The position numbers were made by a program, and so were the translations under genes. Below, in pieces: positions 1 through 6,118 of a DNA stretch of 9,086 nucleotides. The number at the start of each line of letters is the position of its first letter. Positions within the stretch are counted from its first letter, which is position 1. This DNA is from Flavobacteriaceae bacterium (GTDB lineage Bacteria; Bacteroidota; Bacteroidia; Flavobacteriales; Flavobacteriaceae), in assembly GCA_002687665.1 (NCBI GenBank), contig NZAX01000100.1:1-9086 (forward strand). The letters are read 5' to 3'. The notes beneath the pieces were generated by a model. It had not been told where the DNA came from. It did not search any database and saw nothing but the letters and a program-made list of their open reading frames with translations.

Positions 1-1380
1 AAAATCCTCTAAAGTTTCACTCCACAAGGGGGCTTCCAAGCCAATAATTTGTTCGGAATCCAAATCGGGAACTAGCGAACGAGGATCCCACTCATAGGCT
101 TTTTTAACGGGTAAATATCCCGCCCAATTCAAACCTAAAGGAGTTAAACTATCGTACTTCATATCCAAATAGCTGTAAGAAGAAGCTGAGATCAGTATCT
201 TAGATTTTTTGGGGATCACTTTTGAAAAATCTTCAGTTTTGGCCCAATATTGAAGAAGTGTCTCTTCTGGAATATCTGCAGTAATTAGTTCATACCATCC
301 CATGGGGGTTTTGTTGTATTTTTTTACGATAGCCAGGGTACGATCCATAAAACGATTAAAGTCGTCTTGGGGAGTTACATGGGACTCGTCACCTCCAATA
401 TGAAAATAGGGACCAGGGGAAATTTCACTGATTTCTCTAACAACATCCTCCACAAAAGAATAGGTAACCTCCTTGTCGACACACAGAGTGGAAAATCCTA
501 CCTCAATCCCTGTGTAAAGATCTTTAGCTTTACCATTACAGTTTAGTTCGGCATATGAGGCTAAAGCTGCATTGGTATGACCAGGAAGATCAATTTCGGG
601 AACAATGGTAATGTATCGGTCGGACGCGTATTTTATAATCTCCATGTAATCTTCTTGAGTATAAAATCCTCCATCACCTCCTCCTACTTCAGTTTGCCCA
701 CCAATTTCGGTAAGCTTTGGCCAAGACTTAATTTCGATTCTCCAACCCTGGTCGTCCGAAAGGTGTAGATGTAGGAAATTAATTTTATAATTACTCAAAA
801 GATCAATGTATCTTTTAACATCTCTCACTGAAAAGAAATGCCGTGCAACGTCCAGCATTGCTCCTCTGTAGGCAAAACTTGGTTCGTCGATAATTTCGCC
901 ACCCTGAAGCGATAAGAAATTGGTTTTACCTTCAAGCTTACTTAGAAACACCATTTGCTCAAGAGTTTTTATACCTCTAAAAATACCCTGAGCCGTTTTC
1001 GCAACCAAATCAATTTTGTCCTTAACTATTTCTATTTTGTATGCTTCAGGATTAGGATTAAAATCCTCCTCGATTTTGAGGGTTATGGAATGATCATCAT
1101 TCGTTTGCCCATTAGTGATTAGTAACTCATGTTGGGTGTTAGTTTTCCAAAAACTTATAAAATTTTTCGCTACAGGTATGAGTTGTTTATCTGCGTCGAA
1201 AATTCTGACAAATTTAATGGAATTTAACTGTAAAACCTCATCAGAGGGAGTTACTAATGTTGGAAGTGGAATGAGAGGAATCTTATCTAAACTGAAGATT
1301 GGTTGGGTAGGAATACAAGCATTCATAGTCATTAGGATAAAACCTGATACAATAAATACTTTACTAAAAAACTTAAACAT
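1..1380 (-). CDS. GH20 beta-N-acetylhexosaminidase, lipoprotein, C-terminus cut by window edge
   Basis: This enzyme hydrolyses terminal non-reducing beta-linked GlcNAc or GalNAc by substrate-assisted catalysis. The 460 visible residues begin at an ATG 7 bp after the stop of the upstream TIM-barrel gene, so the two are probably co-transcribed. Residues 1-21 form a hydrophobic signal ending MNA-C22, a weak lipobox, which suggests a lipid-anchored periplasmic or surface protein. Residues about 35-165 resemble the GH20b N-terminal domain. The catalytic barrel starts near residue 170 (YRGAMLDVAR), with HLSDDQGWR at 206-214, DLPGH at 264-268 and HIGGDES at 327-333. D331 and E332 are the catalytic pair, and W362, W379 and W453 fit the aromatic pocket. 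The reading stops at PLWSETLEDF, close to the usual barrel end, so perhaps 60-90 residues are missing. The GH20 assignment is very secure; GlcNAc versus GalNAc preference and the natural glycan are not readable. Confidence 0.96.
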   Translation of the reverse strand, partial: MFKFFSKVFIVSGFILMTMNACIPTQPIFSLDKIPLIPLPTLVTPSDEVLQLNSIKFVRIFDADKQLIPVAKNFISFWKTNTQHELLITNGQTNDDHSITLKIEEDFNPNPEAYKIEIVKDKIDLVAKTAQGIFRGIKTLEQMVFLSKLEGKTNFLSLQGGEIIDEPSFAYRGAMLDVARHFFSVRDVKRYIDLLSNYKINFLHLHLSDDQGWRIEIKSWPKLTEIGGQTEVGGGDGGFYTQEDYMEIIKYASDRYITIVPEIDLPGHTNAALASYAELNCNGKAKDLYTGIEVGFSTLCVDKEVTYSFVEDVVREISEISPGPYFHIGGDESHVTPQDDFNRFMDRTLAIVKKYNKTPMGWYELITADIPEETLLQYWAKTEDFSKVIPKKSKILISASSYSYLDMKYDSLTPLGLNWAGYLPVKKAYEWDPRSLVPDLDSEQIIGLEAPLWSETLEDF

Positions 1381-1387
1381 ATATGGT

Positions 1388-2332
1388 TTATATAAAGCGC
1401 TGAATCAAGTTTTTGGTTGCCAAAATACCGTCTTTTTCGCTCAGGCGACTTCCCTCATATTCTACTCCAATAAATCCTTTATAATTGTTCTGTTTAACAA
1501 TATTGATCATTTTGGCATAATCGATTTTGGTTTCATTTCCATCATCATCAAAATCATAGGATTTGGCACTTACAGCTTTAGCATAAGGCATCAATTCTGA
1601 AACCCCTTTGTACATGTCATACCATTCTTGGCAACTTGGGTCACTCCCCCAACTGTCTGCGATGCAAAAATTCCCAAAATCCGGAAGCGTTCCACAATTG
1701 TCCAAATTGGTTTTTTTCATTACTTGTGCTAATAAGGATCCATTCGAAGACAGCCCGCCATGATTTTCCACGATAATGTTGATCCCCATGGTTTTAGAAA
1801 ATTCACATAACCCAGTCAAACCCTCCACTGACTTATTTATCCATCTTTCGGGATCTTTTTCTCCGGCCAGGTTAACTCGAATAGAATGACAACTGAGCTC
1901 GGCAGCCAATTCAACCCACTTTTTATGTTGTTCTATACTTCTCTTGATTACCGTTGAGGAAGAATCTGCAAGGTTACCTTCTTCATCTACCATAATCAAA
2001 ACATTGGAAATGTTGTTGTCTTTTGCTCTAGAGTTGAGAGTTTTGGCTAAACTACCTACCTTTTTGCTTGAAATGCTTCCGTTTTTGAGTTGATCAAAAT
2101 AAAATTGATTGACATACTCAATTCCTGCAAATCCCATAGCGGCGGCATGAATTGCAAAATCATATGGATCTTTATTCCCAGAGAAAAAAGATTTGTTCAT
2201 AGACCACTGAGCCAGAGAGATTTTATTTTTTGTGACAACCTTACTTGAAAATATTGAGGCTGGAAATACCAACCCTAATGTTGAAACTCCAGTAAGTGAG
2301 AGAAAATGTTTTCTATTCATGATATTTGACAT
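1388..2332 (-). CDS. Exported sugar phosphate isomerase/epimerase-like TIM-barrel protein (AP_endonuc_2 fold)
   Basis: This 314-residue protein belongs to the xylose isomerase-like TIM-barrel superfamily, whose members isomerise or epimerise sugars using a bound divalent metal. Likely metal ligands are E72 (GIEYVNQFY), E189 (IIVENHGG), D218 (LPDFGNF) and E291 (GVEYEG), in the usual order. The strand that often supplies a histidine reads AVSAKSYDF (253-261) and has none. The N-terminus carries NRKHFLSLTG followed by a hydrophobic run to about residue 30. This is a Tat-like export signal with RK in place of RR, so the protein probably acts in the periplasm. Translation may start at Met1 or at Met5 (2320), from which the N-terminus would look more canonical; neither has a Shine-Dalgarno sequence. 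It lies 7 bp upstream of the GH20 gene and likely acts on the same glycan. The family is diverse, so the substrate and even the reaction are unassigned. Confidence 0.85.
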   Translation of the reverse strand: MSNIMNRKHFLSLTGVSTLGLVFPASIFSSKVVTKNKISLAQWSMNKSFFSGNKDPYDFAIHAAAMGFAGIEYVNQFYFDQLKNGSISSKKVGSLAKTLNSRAKDNNISNVLIMVDEEGNLADSSSTVIKRSIEQHKKWVELAAELSCHSIRVNLAGEKDPERWINKSVEGLTGLCEFSKTMGINIIVENHGGLSSNGSLLAQVMKKTNLDNCGTLPDFGNFCIADSWGSDPSCQEWYDMYKGVSELMPYAKAVSAKSYDFDDDGNETKIDYAKMINIVKQNNYKGFIGVEYEGSRLSEKDGILATKNLIQRFI

Positions 2333-2408
2333 TTAATTAAAGAATTTAACACTTTTATCTCAAATGCCAATTTCGTTGCATATATTTTATTCAACACATT
2401 TCGCAAAC

Positions 2409-2416
2409 CAAACCTA
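2409..2416 (-). promoter_or_regulatory. Probable -7 promoter element for the TIM-barrel/GH20 operon
   Basis: Read on the minus strand this is TAGGTTTG, an exact match to the Bacteroidota primary sigma -7 consensus TAnnTTTG, about 77 bp upstream of the TIM-barrel ATG. No clear TTG -33 element sits 19-21 bp upstream. Instead the palindrome TTTAATTAAA (2433-2442) occupies that position. This would let the two downstream genes be expressed separately from the fusion gene. The consensus is established for the phylum; its use here is inferred. Confidence 0.45.
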
Positions 2417-2432
2417 GTTATAATTTATACCG

Positions 2433-2442
2433 TTTAATTAAA
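2433..2442. repeat. Palindrome TTTAATTAAA, copy 2 of 3
   Basis: This is a perfect 10-bp palindrome 17-26 bp upstream of the proposed -7 element, where a -33 element or an operator would lie. Identical 10-mers occur at 2332-2341, touching the TIM-barrel start codon, and at 4579-4588, in the divergent gap. I noticed no copy inside coding DNA by eye. It could be a regulator site or simply a product of AT-rich composition. Confidence 0.35.
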
Positions 2443-2471
2443 ATATGTACATTGAGATATTATTCCTGATA

Positions 2472-2486
2472 ACGGTAGTCTACCGT
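2472..2486. repeat. Short inverted repeat ACGGTAG-T-CTACCGT
   Basis: Two perfect 7-bp arms are separated by one base. In RNA this would be about a 6-bp stem with a 3-nt loop; in DNA it is a near-perfect 15-bp dyad such as a regulator could bind. It lies about 140 bp upstream of the TIM-barrel start and about 125 bp beyond the fusion gene stop. It is followed at 2486-2501 by TAGCT-TCTTTT-AGCTA, a second, weaker dyad. No long T-run follows in either direction, so it does not look like a standard intrinsic terminator. Confidence 0.45.
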
Positions 2487-2534
2487 AGCTTCTTTTAGCT
2501 AATGATAAGCCAAGAATTTTGTTGTCATTCCCAC

Positions 2535-2562
2535 TGTGGTCAAAGATCCTGCGATCACCACA
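2535..2562. repeat. Nested inverted repeat, possible RNA hairpin
   Basis: The outer arms TGTGGT (2535-2540) and ACCACA (2557-2562) pair perfectly over 6 bp. Inside them GATC (2545-2548) and GATC (2553-2556) can pair around the loop CTGC, leaving a 4-nt bulge on one side. On the minus strand this would lie in the 3' UTR of the fusion gene transcript, about 50-75 nt past the stop. It might stabilise or attenuate a read-through message. There is no covariation evidence from one sequence. Confidence 0.35.
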
Positions 2563-2610
2563 TCGTTTATTTTGATTTTCTATTATATCCAAAAAAAATA
2601 AGGTTAATAT

Positions 2611-4527
2611 TTAAAAATGGTAACGCTGAAATAACTCCATCGCCTGATAATCAGATAGACCCAGGTCTCTATAACGTTTTGCGCTCAAGCGGTTTCTGTC
2701 CTCAGCCCGTACCCAAAATTCACGGTCGTCACTGCCCTGAAACATAACGCTGTCCTTCTGAGATTGGTGATAAAATATCGCTTTACGCTTTCGTAAAACT
2801 TGGTCTGGACTCATAGGAACGGCCATCTCGATTTCGTGTACTTCAAATTCTTGCCAAGCTCCTCTGTATAGCCATACCCAACAATCCTTCATAAAAGACT
2901 TTAACTTTAGTTGACTTATAGAATCAAATAGAATATTCAAGCAAATACGGTGAGTTCCGTGTGGATCAGCCAGATCACCAGCCGCAAAGATTTGGTGTGG
3001 TTTTACAATTTCTATCAATTGGTTGGTTATGTCAATATCCTCTTGTGTAGGTTCATTTTTTTTTATTTTACCACTTTCATAAAAAGGGAGGTTTAGGAAG
3101 TGGACTTGATTGTCGGGGATTCCTATGTATCGGGTTGCTGCAAGAGACTCTCTTTTTCTGATAGTTCCTTTTAACTTTCTTAAAGCCAAAGAGTCAATGG
3201 TGTTTTTTTCTTTGTGGAGCAACTCCTTTTTCAAATCTTCATATAAAGATTTATCATCGCTTATGTCAGAATCTACTTCAATATACTTTAGTGCTTCGTC
3301 ATCAGATACGGCAATATTTCCAGAGGTTTGGTAGGCCACATGCACCTCATGCCCTTGGGTAACCAACCGATCAAAAGTGCCTCCCATTGAAATGACATCG
3401 TCATCGGGATGGGGGCTGAAAATAATAGATCTTTTTTTCTTCGGTAGGGCACGTTCTGGTCGATTGCTGTCATCGGCATTGGGTTTACCTCCTGGCCAAC
3501 CTGTAATGGTGTTTTGTATACGATTGAACATTTTGATGTTGAGATCATAATAGTTTCCCTCTGAGATCAAAAGCTCTGACATACCGTTCTGATTGTAGTC
3601 TTCCTCTGTTAATTTTAAAATTGATTTATCAGTTTTTTCACACAACCAATAAACTGCTTTACATTGATTGGAAAGCACACTCCAATCAAAGTTTCCAGTA
3701 ATCCAAGGTGTTTTAATTCGAGTCAATCCCGATGCTGACTGATGGTCCAACACCAAGGTAGTGTTCTTATGTTCTTGAAGGTATGTAGTAGGAATATTGG
3801 GAGTTATTGAACCCTCTACTGCTTTATGTATAATTTCACTTTTATTGATTCCCCATGCTAAAAGGACAATACGCTTAGCTGAAAGAATGGTTTTAATCCC
3901 CATTGTGATGGCTTTACTGGGAACATTTTCAATACCATGAAAAGCCCCTGCAGCATCATATCGCGTAAGATGATCTAATGAAACCAAACGGGTTTGAGAG
4001 TTGATATTTGAACCTGGTTCATTGAAACCGACATGCCCAGTTCTTCCAATCCCTAACAACTGGAAATCGAGTCCTCCCAAATCAGCTATCTTTTTTTCAT
4101 AGGCTTTACAGTAGTCCCTTACTTTTATGGGTTCAATGATCCCTGAGGGAATGTTGATATTTTCTAAAGGAATATCAATGTGATTAAAAAGGTTTTCATG
4201 CATAAAAAAGTGATAGCTGTTGATGTCTTTGGGTTCTAGCCCATAATATTCATCAAGATTGAAGGTGATCACATTTTTAAAACTTAAAGCTTCCTCCCGG
4301 TGAAGTTTTATTAACTGATTATATACACTGATAGGAGAAGAACCTGTAGCCAGTCCTAAAACACAGGGCAATCCGTTAACTTGTTTTTCTTTGATAAGTG
4401 AAGCAATTTCATCAGCTACTGCTTGAGAGCCTAAAAAAGACGAATCGAAAGTAACATTGTAGAGTTTTTCAAGTCGGTTTTCCTCAAAAGCCCCTGGAAA
4501 CTGATATATAATTTTTTCTTGTTTCAT
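2611..4527 (-). CDS. nagB: NagB-like glucosamine-6-phosphate deaminase domain fused to a PIG-L/LmbE deacetylase domain
   Basis: This 638-residue cytosolic protein has two enzyme-like domains and no signal peptide. Residues about 20-275 match glucosamine-6-phosphate deaminase/isomerase (GlcN6P to Fru6P plus ammonia), with GLATGSSP at 58-65, FNLDEYYGLEP at 89-99 (D92 equals E. coli NagB D72) and GIGRTGHVGFNEP at 159-171. H165 and E170 correspond to H143 and E148, but T163 stands where E. coli has the catalytic D141. Residues about 365-610 match the PIG-L zinc deacetylase family: SPHPDDD at 371-377 (H373, D375, D376) and DPHGTHR at 521-527 (H523, H526). Such families remove N-acetyl groups from GlcNAc-type sugars. 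E. coli NagB has about 266 residues, so the length reflects the fusion, a form known in Bacteroidota. It is divergent from cutC and upstream of the TIM-barrel/GH20 pair. Domain calls are secure; deaminase activity is doubtful, and the nagB symbol reflects family only. Confidence 0.93.
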   Translation of the reverse strand: MKQEKIIYQFPGAFEENRLEKLYNVTFDSSFLGSQAVADEIASLIKEKQVNGLPCVLGLATGSSPISVYNQLIKLHREEALSFKNVITFNLDEYYGLEPKDINSYHFFMHENLFNHIDIPLENINIPSGIIEPIKVRDYCKAYEKKIADLGGLDFQLLGIGRTGHVGFNEPGSNINSQTRLVSLDHLTRYDAAGAFHGIENVPSKAITMGIKTILSAKRIVLLAWGINKSEIIHKAVEGSITPNIPTTYLQEHKNTTLVLDHQSASGLTRIKTPWITGNFDWSVLSNQCKAVYWLCEKTDKSILKLTEEDYNQNGMSELLISEGNYYDLNIKMFNRIQNTITGWPGGKPNADDSNRPERALPKKKRSIIFSPHPDDDVISMGGTFDRLVTQGHEVHVAYQTSGNIAVSDDEALKYIEVDSDISDDKSLYEDLKKELLHKEKNTIDSLALRKLKGTIRKRESLAATRYIGIPDNQVHFLNLPFYESGKIKKNEPTQEDIDITNQLIEIVKPHQIFAAGDLADPHGTHRICLNILFDSISQLKLKSFMKDCWVWLYRGAWQEFEVHEIEMAVPMSPDQVLRKRKAIFYHQSQKDSVMFQGSDDREFWVRAEDRNRLSAKRYRDLGLSDYQAMELFQRYHF

Positions 4528-4672
4528 TAATTGGCAAGATTATAAAGTATTGTTTGGTGCCCATAAATATAGTTGTATTTTAATTAAAATTTGATCAAAA
4601 ATTATAGTTTGGAATAATAATAAAAAATCAAATTGTATTTAACTTACATAATTAACAATTAAAATATTTTTC
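4528..4672. promoter_or_regulatory. Divergent promoter region between the NagB-like fusion gene and cutC
   Basis: These 145 bp are very AT-rich and must carry the 5' ends of both divergent genes. On the minus strand TATATTTA (4566-4573), about 40 bp before the fusion gene ATG, matches seven of eight -7 consensus positions (TAnnTTTG). On the plus strand I see only imperfect forms with three spacer bases, such as TATAGTTTG at 4603-4611. Two abutting palindromes at 4577-4590 and 4590-4599 sit between the two possible start regions. They would be well placed for an operator shared by both genes. No Shine-Dalgarno sequence precedes either start. Confidence 0.5.
4577..4590. repeat. 14-bp perfect palindrome (contains TTTAATTAAA, copy 3 of 3)
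   Basis: ATTTTAATTAAAAT reads identically on both strands. A second palindrome, TTTGATCAAA, follows at 4590-4599 and shares one base with it. Both sit in the gap between divergent genes, where dimeric repressors often bind. AT-rich composition raises the chance of coincidence. Confidence 0.45.
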
Positions 4673-5359
4673 TTGATAATTGAAATTTGTTGCACTTCCA
4701 AACCTTCACTTTATAATGCCATTAATGGGGGAGCATCAAGACTAGAACTTTGTGAAAATTTATTAGAAGATGGATTGACCCCATCTCCAAAATTTCTTGA
4801 ATACGTATTAAATTATTCTTCCATTCCTGTTCACGTTTTGATTCGTCCTAGGCGGGGAAACTTTGTCTATACTGTCGAGGAGAAGCAAACAATATTAACT
4901 CAAATTGAAATGGTAAAGTTATCAGGGGCTCAGGGTATTGTCATTGGCGCACTCAACGATGACCATTCACTTCCCCTAGATCTTTTAAAAAAATGGGTTG
5001 AAATGGCACAACCGTTGGACTTGACTTTTCATAGGGCTTTTGATAATGTAGTCCAACCAAGGAAATCTTTAAAAAAAATAATGGATCTGGGATTTGATCG
5101 TGTCTTGACCTCTGGGCAACAACTTATGGCAACAAAGGGATTAGCTTTGTTGGTTGAACTTCTAAATATAGCAAAAGACGAACTGGTAATAATGCCAGGT
5201 GGGATGATCAATGATCAAAATTGTGAGGTTTTTTTTAAAGAAGGTTTTAAAGAAATACACCTATCCGGTAGGGGGCTTGATAAAACAACTAATGGTGAAC
5301 CCATTTCTGATCTAAAAATCATTCAAAAAGTAGTGGCTTTGGGTTCAAAATTTGATTGA
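4673..5359 (+). CDS. cutC: CutC family TIM-barrel protein (annotated copper homeostasis protein)
   Basis: This 228-residue protein is a close CutC family match: IEICC at 3-7, GGASRLELCENL at 19-30, LTPSP at 35-39, IRPRRGNF at 57-64, TFHRAFD at 118-124, VLTSGQ at 144-149, MPGGMI at 174-179 and HLSGRG at 196-201. E. coli CutC has 248 residues. The start appears to be TTG: the in-frame stop at 4649-4651 leaves no ATG or GTG before it, and TTG at 4673 falls exactly where family members begin. There is no signal peptide, so the protein is cytosolic. The copper role rests largely on E. coli genetics later attributed to the MicL small RNA encoded in the cutC 3' region, so the true activity is unsettled. 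Being divergent from the NagB-like fusion suggests, by context only, a role in sugar or amino-sugar metabolism. It ends 12 bp before the stop of the convergent SGNH gene, with no clear terminator between them. Confidence 0.93.
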   Translation: MIIEICCTSKPSLYNAINGGASRLELCENLLEDGLTPSPKFLEYVLNYSSIPVHVLIRPRRGNFVYTVEEKQTILTQIEMVKLSGAQGIVIGALNDDHSLPLDLLKKWVEMAQPLDLTFHRAFDNVVQPRKSLKKIMDLGFDRVLTSGQQLMATKGLALLVELLNIAKDELVIMPGGMINDQNCEVFFKEGFKEIHLSGRGLDKTTNGEPISDLKIIQKVVALGSKFD

Positions 5360-5371
5360 TAGGCAATACAA

Positions 5372-6118
5372 TTATCGCTCAAGCAATCGGTCTATAGCCT
5401 TCTCAACCAATAAGGACATAACCTTATAACCCTCCTCATTTGGGTGAACACCATCGTAGCCATAGCTTTTGATCAAACCATTTTTTTCATTAGTCATCGC
5501 TCTAAAGTAATCCAAGTAGTAAATGTCATTTTCAATACAGTAGTTTTGGATCATTTGATTAAGCTGAGGTATTTTAGTTTGAGGATTCTTACCCTTTCTC
5601 CATGGATATTCTGCAGCAGGAATTACAGAACATAATATCACTTTAATGTCATGCGCAAGGGCTAGCTCGGCCATCGAAAACATATGTCCTGCTACGGTCT
5701 CCAAGTCCTTTAACGGAGTATTACCTGCTATGTCATTGGTTCCAGCCAGAATAACAACTACTTTTGGTTGGAGTGCGATCACATCCTGTCTAAAGCGCAA
5801 AAGCATTTGAGGGGTCGTTTGACCACCTATTCCCCTATTGATATAGTTTTGGTTGTCAAACATCTCAGGCATGTATTGCGACCACCCTTGGGTGATAGAG
5901 TTTCCCATAAAGACTACACGACCACCATTTATCTCAGGATCTACCACTTTGTTTTGGTCATCAAAATAGTTCATTCTTGGCCAATCCAAATGCATTAAGA
6001 CTTCGGTAACATTAATGTTGTCAAGCGGTTTTTTATCTTGGGCTGAAATACTTTTAAAAGCAATCAGTGTGGTCAGAAGAAAAAGGTTTTTTATTTTATA
6101 AATACTTTTAATTCTCAT
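5372..6118 (-). CDS. Secreted SGNH/GDSL-type hydrolase (probable carbohydrate or acyl esterase)
   Basis: This 248-residue protein carries a signal peptide of Lys/Arg residues, a hydrophobic run from about 11 to 21 and a likely cut after SISA26, so it is exported. SGNH blocks are clear: MGNSITQG at 71-78 with nucleophile S74 (GNS replaces GDS), GIGGQTT at 96-102, GTND at 126-129 with N128, and DGVHPNEEG at 222-230 with D222 and H225 completing the triad. Relatives include carbohydrate deacetylases and lysophospholipase-like esterases. The chosen start is ATG at 6118. The frame can be extended to a TTG at 6139, but the ATG gives a standard signal peptide and overlaps the symporter stop by 11 bp, consistent with translational coupling. 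It is the last gene of the DUF4212-symporter operon. Removal of O-acetyl groups from a glycan is plausible but not shown. Confidence 0.92.
   Translation of the reverse strand: MRIKSIYKIKNLFLLTTLIAFKSISAQDKKPLDNINVTEVLMHLDWPRMNYFDDQNKVVDPEINGGRVVFMGNSITQGWSQYMPEMFDNQNYINRGIGGQTTPQMLLRFRQDVIALQPKVVVILAGTNDIAGNTPLKDLETVAGHMFSMAELALAHDIKVILCSVIPAAEYPWRKGKNPQTKIPQLNQMIQNYCIENDIYYLDYFRAMTNEKNGLIKSYGYDGVHPNEEGYKVMSLLVEKAIDRLLER

Larger units (their letters stand above)
2333..2610. other. Intergenic spacer between the NagB-like fusion gene and the TIM-barrel gene
   Basis: This 278-bp AT-rich stretch has no convincing gene. Near the TIM-barrel end it holds a Bacteroidota-type -7 element on the minus strand and two copies of the palindrome TTTAATTAAA. 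In its middle it holds several inverted repeats: ACGGTAG-T-CTACCGT (2472-2486), TAGCT-6 nt-AGCTA (2486-2501) and TGTGGT/ACCACA enclosing GATC-CTGC-GATC (2535-2562). The part next to the fusion gene stop is T- and A-rich without a strong hairpin plus U-run, so no classical terminator can be called there. A plus-strand frame from 2502 runs into the fusion gene antisense and looks like a shadow. Confidence 0.6.

Noticed and set aside
1115..1600. 161-residue plus-strand open frame
   Set aside because: It lies antisense to the GH20 start and the TIM-barrel C-terminus, both of which have clear family motifs. Its translation is low-complexity and hydrophobic with no recognisable domain.
2502..2747. 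81-residue plus-strand frame beginning in the intergenic spacer
   Set aside because: More than half overlaps the fusion gene antisense. The translation resembles no family I recognise, and no promoter or ribosome signal supports it.
3288..3548. 86-residue minus-strand frame inside the NagB-PIG-L gene
   Set aside because: It is a frame-shifted shadow of the coding sequence across the conserved HPDDD region. The fusion frame is unbroken, so there is no sign of a frameshift.
5360..5371. Possible bidirectional terminator between the convergent cutC and SGNH genes
   Set aside because: The gap is only 12 bp and no stable hairpin with flanking T-runs is visible in or beside it.
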